Below are positions 56,744 through 64,000 of a stretch of 64,000 nt of DNA, piece by piece. The position numbers and the translations under genes are program-made. The DNA is from Haloarcula amylovorans (GTDB taxonomy: Archaea > Halobacteriota > Halobacteria > Halobacteriales > Haloarculaceae). The notes below the pieces were generated by a model that searched no databases, had not been told where the DNA came from, and was given only the letters and a program-made list of their open reading frames with translations. Location of the stretch: NCBI RefSeq assembly GCF_004681185.1, contig NZ_SRIF01000002.1, positions 310,001 to 374,000 of the forward strand. Direction: 5' to 3'. How positions within the stretch are numbered: the stretch's first letter is position 1; each line of letters starts with the position of its first letter.

Positions 56744-57324
56744 GCTATCACGTTTCCGCCGCTGAGCTGCTCGGGAAGGGGTTTCTCTTCCGCCGGTGCT
56801 CCGATGGCGAGCGTGCCCGCCGGGACGTCGTCGGTGACGATGGCTCCGGCGGCCACGAAGGCGTCTTCGCCGATGGTGACGCCGGGGAGAATCGTCGCGT
56901 TCGCCGCGATGGAGACGCCGTCCTCGATGGTCGGTCCAACGAGTCCGGACTCCTGTCTGATGGGATACTGGTCGTTCGTCAACACGGCCTTCGGTCCGAT
57001 GAAAACGTTGTCGCCGATAGTCGTGTTCTGTGGCACGTAGACGCCCGTCTGGAGACTGACATCGGAGCCGATCGTCGTCTCGCCGTCGATGACGGTGTCG
57101 GTCCCGACGACGACGTCGTCGCCGATGGTCGTGTTCTCGCGCACGAGAACGTCGTGCCCGGTGATGAGATTCTCACCGACTTCGACGTCGGTGTAGATCG
57201 TCGTCCCCGAGCGGATACGGGCGTCGTCGCCGATAACGGTCGGATCGGCGTCCTCGCTGTGACGGTAGCCGACTGTCGCACCGTCGTCGATGTCACAGTT
57301 GTGGCCCAGGTCTGTCGCAGCCAT
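56740..57324 (-). CDS. Hexapeptide-repeat N-acetyltransferase (WbpD/WlbB-like)
   Basis: A 194-residue left-handed parallel beta-helix protein with many imperfect hexapeptides ([I/V]GDDVVVG; TIGDNVFIG; VTIGEDAFVA) and the family insertion with NDQYPIRQESGL near 125-136, common in UDP-3-amino-sugar N-acetyltransferases. It would acetylate the 3-amino group of a UDP-2-acetamido-3-amino-uronate. The end APAEEKPLPEQL is typical. I chose ATG 57324; a GTG six bases earlier is possible. Confidence 0.88.
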   Translation of the reverse strand: MAATDLGHNCDIDDGATVGYRHSEDADPTVIGDDARIRSGTTIYTDVEVGENLITGHDVLVRENTTIGDDVVVGTDTVIDGETTIGSDVSLQTGVYVPQNTTIGDNVFIGPKAVLTNDQYPIRQESGLVGPTIEDGVSIAANATILPGVTIGEDAFVAAGAIVTDDVPAGTLAIGAPAEEKPLPEQLSGGNVIA

Positions 57325-57326
57325 GC

Positions 57327-57443
57327 TCACACCTCTGTGTCGCCGGTGTCGGCTGCGTCCGCGCCGCTACTGTTGAATCGGCGCAGGAGAAGGCCGACTG
57401 TGACGATGCTCGCAAGAACCACCAGTGTTTTGCTCGATTTCAT
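57327..57443 (-). CDS. 38-residue single-TM mini-protein
   Basis: ATG 57443 opens a 38-codon frame MKSSKTLVVLASIVTVGLLL followed by RRFNSS and an acidic tail, ending TGA at 57327-57329, right before the acetyltransferase start (the two frames overlap if the GTG is used). One hydrophobic helix with positive flanks, acidic C terminus. TATA-like TTTATAATAA at 57511-57520 could serve it. It may be a translationally coupled membrane peptide or a leader for the operon. Confidence 0.5.
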   Translation of the reverse strand: MKSSKTLVVLASIVTVGLLLRRFNSSGADAADTGDTEV

Positions 57444-57510
57444 CGGAATCACGTTCCCCCTCGGGCCGGTCCGGCCCGTGGGCTATTCCAACGGAGTACC
57501 CCTACCCGGT

Positions 57511-57520
57511 TTATTATAAA
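57511..57520 (-). promoter_or_regulatory. TATA-like box for sugar-nucleotide operon
   Basis: TTTATAATAA on the minus strand, predicted transcription start near 57490. It would drive the mini-protein, the acetyltransferase and the dehydrogenase as one transcript. The plus-strand gene at 57634 has its own box, TTCATAATAATG, about 30 bases upstream. Confidence 0.5.
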
Positions 57521-57633
57521 GGCGATAAGGGTCCGACAGCAGGAGACACGTCGAAAACCCGCGGTTCAGGCGCTGAAAATGCCGCTTATCTAATTCATAA
57601 TAATGCGGGTAGCTCGACATAATACTGGACGTC

Positions 57634-59199
57634 ATGTCTCAGGACAGCCCCCCCGCCCGAATTGGCCGCCGAACGTTCGTCACCGGTCTCGTGGCCGCCG
57701 GTGCCGCTCTCGTCAGTGGAACCGCGGTCAGCGCCACTGCAACCCAGACGGAGAGCGAGAGCGGTCCCACGGTTGCGTGGAAACAGAACTACAGCGGCGA
57801 GGAGTACGACATCCACCTCACCGCGGCGACCCAGACGGCCGACGGCGGCTACGCCCTCGCCGGCACCGGCACGCCAGCCGGAAGCGACGGGGCGCAGTAC
57901 GGGATGGTCAAGGTGGCCGCCGACGGCTCGAAGGAATGGATCGCGTTCGCCGACGACGGCGACTCGGAGACGAACGACGTCTCCTTCTGTGATATCGTCC
58001 AGACCGCGGACGGCGGGTTCGTCATGGTCGGACACGCGACCAACCCCGCCGAGACCTTCGAGGACCGCGTCGGCGGCGAGATCGCCGAAGCGGTGAAGGT
58101 GACCGCGGGCGGCGACGTGGCGTGGGTCGTCCAGCACGACGCCTTCGAGGACGACGAGAGTTCAGATTTCGACTCGGGCAACAGCGACAACTCGCTGTTC
58201 CTAACGGCGACGGCGACCGACGACGGCGGTTTCCTCGCCGGGGGCTCGTTCGAAGGCAGCGCGTGGCTCGCCAAACTCGACGGGTCGGGAAGTATCGCGT
58301 GGGAACAGCAGTACGACGGCTTCAGCGTCGAGTGGGTTCAGCCGCGCAACGGCGGCTACCACGCGGCAGTCCGTGAAGACGACACTTGCGCCGGGTTGGT
58401 GCTCGATTCCGCTGGCGAGGTTCAGCAGCGAGTCACGCTCGGCATCGACTATGGCGCGACCCCGTACAACCACGAGTTCGCGCTGACCGACGACGGCGGC
58501 TACGCCTACACTGGTCGCGACGAGGGCCGCGAGGATATGGTCCTCGGGAAACTCGACAGTTCCGGCGCGCGTACCTGGCGCGCGGAGTTCGACGGTCCCG
58601 CCGGGGACACCGACTTCGGGAAGCAGGTCCTCGAAACCGAGGACGGCGGCTACGCCGTAGCCGGCTACATGAGCATCGATACCACTGCCGAGTACGCGCC
58701 CACAATTGTTCGTACTGACGGCGGTGGGACCGAGCAGTGGCGCTACCTCTTCACGGAATCGGGCGCTGACAGCGTGGCCGACGTCCTCCAGACCGAGGAC
58801 GGCGGCTACGCGGTCCTGCTCGCCTCGGGGACGAACACGCTCGCGAAACTTACCGCCGCTACCGATGCCGAACAGACGGCGACCCAGGAGCCGACCGAGA
58901 CGCAGACCCAGGAAGCCACCGAGACAGCGGCCGAAGAGTCGACCGAAACGGCCACCGAAGAGCCGACGGAGACGACGCAGGAACCGACGGAAACGCAGAC
59001 GCAGGACTCGACCGACACCGCGACGCAGACGGCGGAGCCGACGGCGACGGACGCCTCGGACGACACGTCCGGCGGGACGTCTGGAGACGCCTCGACGGAG
59101 ACGACGACCCGACAGACCGCGACCGACACGTCGGACTCCGGCGGCGACTCTGGTGGTAGCAACGACAGCGACGACGACTCGTTCCGCTGTCTGCTGTAG
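57634..59199 (+). CDS. Tat-exported beta-propeller-like protein with Thr/Glu stalk
   Basis: A 521-residue protein. A twin-arginine signal (RIGRRTFVTGLVAAGAALVS, residues 9-28) leads to about seven repeats built on QTADGGYALAG / ETEDGGYAVAGY motifs spaced some 50 residues apart (residues 60-410), as in propeller or kelch-like extracellular folds. Residues 415-510 are a Thr/Glu/Gln stalk of TETQ-type repeats. The end is DDDSFRCLL, with a Cys three residues from the terminus and no PGF-CTERM signal. Likely a cell-surface protein near glycan genes; ligand unknown. Confidence 0.85.
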   Translation: MSQDSPPARIGRRTFVTGLVAAGAALVSGTAVSATATQTESESGPTVAWKQNYSGEEYDIHLTAATQTADGGYALAGTGTPAGSDGAQYGMVKVAADGSKEWIAFADDGDSETNDVSFCDIVQTADGGFVMVGHATNPAETFEDRVGGEIAEAVKVTAGGDVAWVVQHDAFEDDESSDFDSGNSDNSLFLTATATDDGGFLAGGSFEGSAWLAKLDGSGSIAWEQQYDGFSVEWVQPRNGGYHAAVREDDTCAGLVLDSAGEVQQRVTLGIDYGATPYNHEFALTDDGGYAYTGRDEGREDMVLGKLDSSGARTWRAEFDGPAGDTDFGKQVLETEDGGYAVAGYMSIDTTAEYAPTIVRTDGGGTEQWRYLFTESGADSVADVLQTEDGGYAVLLASGTNTLAKLTAATDAEQTATQEPTETQTQEATETAAEESTETATEEPTETTQEPTETQTQDSTDTATQTAEPTATDASDDTSGGTSGDASTETTTRQTATDTSDSGGDSGGSNDSDDDSFRCLL

Positions 59200-59409
59200 G
59201 CGAGCGCGTTTCTCACACAGCGCTGAAACGGTCCCACACTCCTTTTTAAGCGCATACTCGAAGACGGGAGACTCGTCTCTCTGAACCGGGTAGCGTCCTC
59301 GATGAGTCACAGCCCCGAGAGACATCTCTCGAAGCGATAGCGGCGAGAAAACGAGGGGAATCGACCACCGCCGAGGCGTCGGGACTGTCGGTGACGCCAG
59401 GCGAGTGAG

Positions 59410-60399
59410 CTACTGCGTGGTGGCGGGTTTCGGGGTCTTGCGGGTCGAGTCCTTCGAGAGCTCGTCGATCTCCTTGACGAGTTCGAGGGCGCGCAGACCG
59501 TCCTCGCCGGTGACCGGCGGTTCGGTTCCAGTGCGGACCGACTCGACGAACGCGTCGAGCTCGTGTTTCAGCGGCTCGCGGTTCTCGACGCTCAACTGTT
59601 CGACGAAGCTCTCGTGGCGATGGGTGAACTCGCCGTCCTCGCGGATGTACTCGGGGGCCGACCCGCGGGTGACTTCCAGCGTCTGGTCGATGTAGTCGAC
59701 GGTCACGCGGCAGGTCTCGGCGGAGATGGTGAGCTTCCGGACCTTCTCCTGGGTGACGCGACTGGCGGTCAGTTGCCCGACGACGCCCGACTCGAAGGCG
59801 AGGTTCGCGCTCGCGTAGCGGGCGTTGCGGTTGCCGACCGCGTCGACGGCGTCGACTTCGTCGTCGACGAGCGCCAGCAGGATGTCGATGTCGTGGATCA
59901 TCAGGTCCATCACGGCAGACTCGTCGATCTCGCGGTCGAGCGGCGGCCCGAGACGGTGGGCGTCCACGGCGATGATGTCGAGGTCCTCGACGAGGTCCAG
60001 CAGGGTGCTGACTGCCGGGTTGAACCGCTCGACGTGGCCGACCTGGATGTTGACGTTGCGCTCGTCTGCGAACTCGATGAGCCGCTCGCCCTCCTCGGCG
60101 TCGGAGACGAACGGCTTCTCGACCAGTACGTCGACGCCCGCATCGATACACTCGCGGGCGGTATCGAAGTGGTACTGTGTCGGGACGGCGATGGAGACAG
60201 CCTCGACGGCCGACAGCAGGTCGTCGAGCGAGCGATAGCGCGTGTCGTACTCCTCGGCGACCGCACGCGCGTTCTCTTCGTCCGCGTCGTAGACGCCGAC
60301 GAGTTCGGTGGTCGGAAGCTCGCGGTAGACGCGGGCGTGGTTGCGGCCCATGCTTCCGACGCCGATTACGCCGACGGGTGTAGGTGTGGTCGTTGTCAT
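59410..60399 (-). CDS. Gfo/Idh/MocA-family UDP-sugar oxidoreductase (WlbA/WbpB-like)
   Basis: A 329-residue NAD-dependent oxidoreductase. Rossmann motif VGVIGVGSMGRNHARVY at residues 8-24, VEKPF near 96-100 with the catalytic-type Lys, and VGHVERFNPAV near 120-130, all matching WlbA/WbpB, which oxidises C3 of UDP-2-acetamido-uronates. Its start overlaps the end of the aminotransferase gene upstream by four bases. Together they supply the 3-oxo and 3-amino steps. Confidence 0.92.
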   Translation of the reverse strand: MTTTTPTPVGVIGVGSMGRNHARVYRELPTTELVGVYDADEENARAVAEEYDTRYRSLDDLLSAVEAVSIAVPTQYHFDTARECIDAGVDVLVEKPFVSDAEEGERLIEFADERNVNIQVGHVERFNPAVSTLLDLVEDLDIIAVDAHRLGPPLDREIDESAVMDLMIHDIDILLALVDDEVDAVDAVGNRNARYASANLAFESGVVGQLTASRVTQEKVRKLTISAETCRVTVDYIDQTLEVTRGSAPEYIREDGEFTHRHESFVEQLSVENREPLKHELDAFVESVRTGTEPPVTGEDGLRALELVKEIDELSKDSTRKTPKPATTQ

Positions 60400-61487
60400 A
60401 GTAGCGGCGTTTCAGTGATGGCAGCGGTGATCTGCTCGATGTCGTCGTCGTCGACTTCCGGATGGACCGGAAGCGAGAGCGCTTCGTCGGCGGCCCGTTC
60501 CGAAATCGGTGCCGAGACGCTGTACTCCTCGTAGGCTTCGAGTTCGTGGATGGACGTCGGGTAGTACACCGCACTGCCGACGCCGTGGTCCGAGAGCGTC
60601 TGTTTCAGCTGCTCGCGGTCCGGACACCGGACCGTGTACTGATGGTAGACGTGCCGGCGGTTCTCGGGCTCCGTGGGCGTCGCCAACTCGGTGTCGGCGA
60701 GTCGCTCGGTCAGCTTCCGGGCGTTCTCGCGGCGCTTGCGGTTGAACTCCGGGAGCCGTTCGAGCTGGGCGAGACCGACGGCGGCCTCCATGTTCGTCAT
60801 CCGGAAGTTGTGGCCGACCTCGACGTGGTCGTAGCCCGAGACCTCGCGGCCGTGGTTGATGAAGCGGTTGGCCGCGTCGGCGACGTCCTGGCGGTCGGTC
60901 GTTATCATCCCGCCCTCGCCGGAGGTCATGTTCTTCGTCGGGTAGAAGCTGAAACAGCCGACGTCGCCGATCGCGCCGACGGCGTCGCCGTCGTAGCGCG
61001 CGCCGTGAGCTTGACAGGCGTCCTCGACGAGCGCCACGTCGTAGGTGTCGGCGATGTCCCGCAGCGCGTCCATCTCGGCGGGCAGGCCGTAGAGGTGGAC
61101 CGCGACGATCGCGTCGACTGGGTCGTCGCTCTCGCGGATTTTCTCCTCGACGCTCTCGGGGTCGAGGTTGTACGTCTCGGGGTCGATGTCGGCGAACACC
61201 GGCGTCCCGCCCGCGAACTGGATGGTGTTCGCGGTGGCGACGAACGAGAACGGCGTCGTAATCACGTTCGCGCCCTCGGAGACGCCGACCGCTTCGAGCG
61301 CGGCGTGGAGCGCGGCGGTCCCGTTCGTGGCCGCGACGCCGTGGTCCGCTTCGCAGTAGTCGGCGAACTCGTCTTCGAACTCCTCGACGACGTCGCCGGC
61401 GGCGAGATAGCCCGAGTCGAGGACGTCGAGGACGCGCTCGCGTTCCGGCTCGCCGATCGTCGGCGACGCGATGGGAATATCTACCAT
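60396..61487 (-). CDS. DegT/DnrJ/EryC1-type sugar aminotransferase (WbpE/WlbC-like)
   Basis: A 363-residue PLP enzyme. FADYCEADHGVAATNGTAAL near 40-60 binds cofactor, EDACQAHGARYDG near 155-167, and the Schiff-base Lys stands in FYPTKNMTSGEGGMI near 185. It would aminate the 3-oxo sugar. I chose ATG 61487 (MVDIPIASPTIGEPE), the family start; the frame remains open to 61577. CATAATAAAG near 61668-61677 on the minus strand may be its TATA box, giving a long leader. Confidence 0.92.
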   Translation of the reverse strand: MVDIPIASPTIGEPERERVLDVLDSGYLAAGDVVEEFEDEFADYCEADHGVAATNGTAALHAALEAVGVSEGANVITTPFSFVATANTIQFAGGTPVFADIDPETYNLDPESVEEKIRESDDPVDAIVAVHLYGLPAEMDALRDIADTYDVALVEDACQAHGARYDGDAVGAIGDVGCFSFYPTKNMTSGEGGMITTDRQDVADAANRFINHGREVSGYDHVEVGHNFRMTNMEAAVGLAQLERLPEFNRKRRENARKLTERLADTELATPTEPENRRHVYHQYTVRCPDREQLKQTLSDHGVGSAVYYPTSIHELEAYEEYSVSAPISERAADEALSLPVHPEVDDDDIEQITAAITETPLL

Positions 61488-61852
61488 TCGTCGCTCACCC
61501 GTCTCGGCTGATATCGTTCGGCCGCCCGCGAACGGGGTGCGGACGGGGTCTGCGATTCGGTCGGTCGTTCGTCGCACAGCGCGACAGTCCCTTGCTCACT
61601 CGGTTGCATGGTCGATTTCGGCGGCCGCTCCGCCGTCTTCAGACTGCTAATGTACCAGACAGGGCTTTATTATGGGCGAGGTAAGCGGTCTCCCGCCGTT
61701 TAGCCCCCGACCAGTCGTCGGTGAGTGGGGGGCTAAATCACCCCCCGCTCGATCCCGAATCTCCTTAGGCGGCGGCTATCAGAGACGGTTTAGAACCGTT
61801 GAACTCGAACGATCCTGACCGCTTATCAGGCTCGGGTGCTTCCGGCAAACCG
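61488..61852. promoter_or_regulatory. Divergent promoter region with 10-bp inverted repeat
   Basis: TTTAGCCCCC (61699-61708) and GGGGGCTAAA (61728-61737) form a perfect 10-bp dyad with a 19-base loop, between the aminotransferase and DUF1616 genes. GCTTATCAG near 61821-61829 fits a leaderless DUF1616 start. No gene is seen in these 365 bases. The dyad could be a shared operator or a transcribed hairpin. Confidence 0.5.
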
Positions 61853-62860
61853 ATGAACGAACGCCTCGGTACAGTCGTCGACCTACTCGCCGTCCTCGTG
61901 TTGCTGGGGGCGGCAACGGCCGTCGTGGTAGTCGAACCGCCTGGGGGGGCACTGCTCAGAGTCCCTCTCTTGCTGCCCGCCATTCTCTTCTTGCCGGGTT
62001 ACGCGCTCGTGAGTTTCCTCTATCCGGACGCGCCCAGAAATCAGGCGGCCCGAAACGACGAGGGGTGGAGCCTGACGCCGCTCGAACGGGCCGGGTTCGC
62101 CATCGCGGCGTCGGTCGCCATCGTCCCGATAATCGCGCTCGTGCTCAACTTCACGCCGTACGGCGTCCGCGGCCCACCGGTGCTCGGCGGCACGATCGTC
62201 GTGACGGCGGTCCTGTCCCTGGCGGCGTTCGTGCGCCGGGCCCGGCTCCCGGCCGAACGTCGGTTTCGAGTCAGCGGTAGCTTCGTCGGCGGCCTCCAGA
62301 CGTACTTCACGACCAGCCGCCGCGGTGCGCGCCAGCACTCGCCTTTCGAGGTCAAGAGTGACAGCCATCGCGTCCTGAATCTCGTCTTGGTCGCCACTAT
62401 CTTCCTGTTGCTCTCTAGCGTCGCCTACGCTGCCGTCGGGCCGACGCTCCCGTCCCACGACCAGGACGCTACGGAGTTCTACCTGCTAGACGAGAACGGC
62501 GAGTACTTACTCGGCGTCGAAGAGTCGCTCGACGGCGGCTCCGTCCCGGCGAACATCGTCATCGCCAATCAGGAGAAAGAGGATGCACAGTACACGGTGG
62601 TCGTCAAACGTCAACAGGTCTCGGTCGGCGACAATCGGACGCAGGTCCAACAGGAGCGCGTCACCGACCGGGTCCAGACCAGCGTCGCCGCTGGCGAGAC
62701 CAAGCAGATAGAGAAGACGTTCGAGGGTGGCGGCGAGAACGTGCGCGTGCAAGTGCTGCTCTTCCGCGGTGACGCACCCGAAAACCCGACGGCCGGGGAC
62801 GCCTACCGCGAGGCGCACTTCTGGCCCGCGGGCAATCCCACGGAGTCGGGGGAGAACTGA
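61853..62860 (+). CDS. DUF1616 membrane protein
   Basis: A 335-residue protein with two N-terminal helix pairs (about 8-30, 35-58), two more (about 80-140) and a further helix near 195-215, then an extracellular beta-rich domain (DATEFYLLDENGEYLLGVEE near 220-240). This layout is that of DUF1616, often found in archaeal N-glycosylation and S-layer loci (established association, not function). The stop overlaps the next ATG by one base. The start at 61853 is supported by a TATA-like box about 30 bases upstream. Confidence 0.88.
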   Translation: MNERLGTVVDLLAVLVLLGAATAVVVVEPPGGALLRVPLLLPAILFLPGYALVSFLYPDAPRNQAARNDEGWSLTPLERAGFAIAASVAIVPIIALVLNFTPYGVRGPPVLGGTIVVTAVLSLAAFVRRARLPAERRFRVSGSFVGGLQTYFTTSRRGARQHSPFEVKSDSHRVLNLVLVATIFLLLSSVAYAAVGPTLPSHDQDATEFYLLDENGEYLLGVEESLDGGSVPANIVIANQEKEDAQYTVVVKRQQVSVGDNRTQVQQERVTDRVQTSVAAGETKQIEKTFEGGGENVRVQVLLFRGDAPENPTAGDAYREAHFWPAGNPTESGEN

Positions 62861-63435
62861 TGTTCCCCTGGGGGCATCTCGCCTTCGGCTACGTGCTGTA
62901 CTCGCTGACCCGTCGCGCGCTCGGCATGAACGCTATCGGGGGCCGTGAGGTAATCGTCCTCGCGCTTGCGACGCAACTGCCCGACCTCGTCGACAAACCC
63001 CTATCGTGGTCGCTAGCGGTGTTTCCGAGCGGATACGCCATCGCACACTCCGTCTTCCTCGCCGTGCCGCTGGGACTGGCAGCACTCGCTGTCGGCGCGA
63101 AGTACGACCGAATCCGTCTCGGGCTGGCGGTGTTGGTCGGGTGGTGGTCTCACCTCGTGGGCGACGTCATGCTCGCTGTCCTGACCGGCGGGGCGTACAC
63201 CGTCACGCGTGTGCTCTGGCCCGTCGTCGTCCTCCCGGGGTCACACTCGGACCTCTCGTTCGTCGAGAAGTTCGTCTACTACGTCGGCGAGTTCCTCGAA
63301 CTGCTTCAGTCGTCAGCGGGGCCGTACGTCTTTGCAATTTACTTTGGACCGCTTCTGCTGGCGGCAATTCTGTGGCTGGCTGACGGCGCACCGGTGGTCC
63401 GCGAACTCTGGGACTGGGCCGTCGACCCACAGTAA
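62860..63435 (+). CDS. Membrane-bound metal-dependent hydrolase family protein
   Basis: A 191-residue multi-helix protein resembling the YdjM/DUF457 family: PWGHLAFGYVLYSLTRR at the start with a metal-type His, ALATQLPDLVDKPLSW near 37-52 with Asp, YAIAHSVFLAVPL near 58-70 and WSHLVGDVMLAV near 92-103. The His/Asp set lies at membrane edges. It is co-transcribed with DUF1616 (overlapping start). Substrate unknown. Confidence 0.85.
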   Translation: MFPWGHLAFGYVLYSLTRRALGMNAIGGREVIVLALATQLPDLVDKPLSWSLAVFPSGYAIAHSVFLAVPLGLAALAVGAKYDRIRLGLAVLVGWWSHLVGDVMLAVLTGGAYTVTRVLWPVVVLPGSHSDLSFVEKFVYYVGEFLELLQSSAGPYVFAIYFGPLLLAAILWLADGAPVVRELWDWAVDPQ

Positions 63436-63513
63436 CCTACTCGGCACGTGAGCGGTAACGAGATCAGCGATTGCGAAGAAAACAGTCGTCTACGCGGTTG
63501 ATACGGCGTTCAT

Positions 63514-64000
63514 CTACAGCGACGTCGTCTCGGAGATGCGCCACTCGCCTTCGCGCCAGACTGCGGGGCCTTCGACGCCACCGCCGATGTGGTACCCCGT
63601 GTCGCCTTCGTGATCGCCGTTGACGTCTCGAAGGTCGCTCGGCATGATCATCCCGTGCGTGCGGGCACGGACGTTGCCGTGTCCGACCGGGTCGGTGGCG
63701 AACAGGCCCCGGCCGGCATCGAGCGTGTAGTGAGAGGAGGCGTGGAAGTCCGGGTCGACGCAGTCGAACGTGGCGATGACGCCCTCGCCGTAGTTGCGGG
63801 CGGTGCAGTTGTGGATCGAGAGTCGGTCGGTCTCGTGGACGTTGATAGCGCGGAGGACGTTGTCGTGGCTGTGGGAGGTCGATCGCGAGGTGATGCCGTT
63901 GAAGTAGCAGTTGTGGATGTTGAGTCCGTCCGAGTTCTTCGCGTACACTTCGATCGGATAGCTCTTCGCGCGGCCGTTCCCCTCGATGTACGACCCTTCG
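63514..64000 (-). CDS. Right-handed beta-helix protein, C-terminal part (runs off right edge)
   Basis: The visible 161 or so C-terminal residues contain pectate-lyase-type coils: NSDGLNIHNCYFNGIT, DRLSIHNCTARNYGEGVIA and VHETDRL repeats with Asn/Cys ladders, then a Gly/Asp-rich end with TGYHIGGGVEGPAVW. The frame is open through the window edge. It is probably a secreted carbohydrate-active or surface protein. The N terminus and any signal are outside the window. Confidence 0.8.
   Translation of the reverse strand, partial: EGSYIEGNGRAKSYPIEVYAKNSDGLNIHNCYFNGITSRSTSHSHDNVLRAINVHETDRLSIHNCTARNYGEGVIATFDCVDPDFHASSHYTLDAGRGLFATDPVGHGNVRARTHGMIMPSDLRDVNGDHEGDTGYHIGGGVEGPAVWREGEWRISETTSL

Noticed and set aside
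60462..61511. 349-codon open frame opposite the DegT aminotransferase
   Set aside because: The sense protein has the PLP Lys and family start; the antisense frame is Val/Asp/Arg-rich filler.

Overview
The window is chromosomal DNA from a haloarchaeon (class Halobacteria). Four things point there: high GC, strongly acidic predicted proteins, promoters with a TATA-like box about 25-30 bases before the start codon and almost no leader (leaderless transcripts), and gene families typical of the group. Those families include the halophilic [2Fe-2S] ferredoxin with its acidic insertion, a HalX response regulator, a DUF5786 protein, ribosomal protein L40e, archaeal TiaS, Tsr3 and an archaeal type A RNase P RNA. 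Family- or genus-level assignment is not possible from sequence reading alone. No IS element, CRISPR array, tRNA or rRNA gene was seen.

Left part (1-30 kb) is mostly housekeeping: partial hisA, two tandem PiT phosphate permeases, ferredoxin, an archaellin/pilin peptidase, hisI, glmM, pyrE with an NCS2 nucleobase permease, a glutaredoxin, tiaS, a TrmB regulator divergent from a small lectin-like gene, a thioesterase, an Na+/H+ antiporter with RCK domains, an acyl-CoA synthetase, serS, a peroxiredoxin with a very long acidic tail, tsr3, rpl40e, metallo-beta-lactamase-fold hydrolases and a type-4-like uracil-DNA glycosylase. At 20.99-21.41 kb the interval before serS is filled by nested inverted repeats.

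Middle part (30-48 kb) opens with a compact block rich in noncoding structure: hisH, the RNase P RNA gene and two of three copies of a modular hairpin repeat. The RNase P RNA gene itself carries two near-identical inserts of about 90 bases. A metzincin lipoprotein, uvrB, a KhtTU-like K+/H+ antiporter pair, an alpha/beta hydrolase, a 10-TM metal exporter-like protein and an HtpX-like protease follow. A signalling island comes next: a DUF7504-like protein with a winged helix, a HalX response regulator, a decayed KaiC/RAD55-type remnant and a PAS histidine kinase.

Right part (48-64 kb) looks like a surface-glycan locus. It holds an SGNH hydrolase, an asparagine-synthase-like protein without the glutaminase cysteine, glmS, a UDP-sugar 6-dehydrogenase, a left-handed beta-helix acetyltransferase, a Gfo/Idh oxidoreductase and a DegT-type aminotransferase. 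With glmM and glmS feeding UDP-GlcNAc, the last four enzymes match, step for step, the known bacterial WbpA/B/E/D route to UDP-2,3-diacetamido-glucuronate. DUF1616 and metal-dependent-hydrolase membrane proteins and a beta-helix protein close the window, and three membrane-anchored winged-helix regulators are interspersed.

The most unusual signals are noncoding: (1) duplicated structured inserts in rnpB, (2) a three-copy intergenic repeat whose hairpins change sequence but keep pairing, (3) the nested inverted-repeat element upstream of serS.
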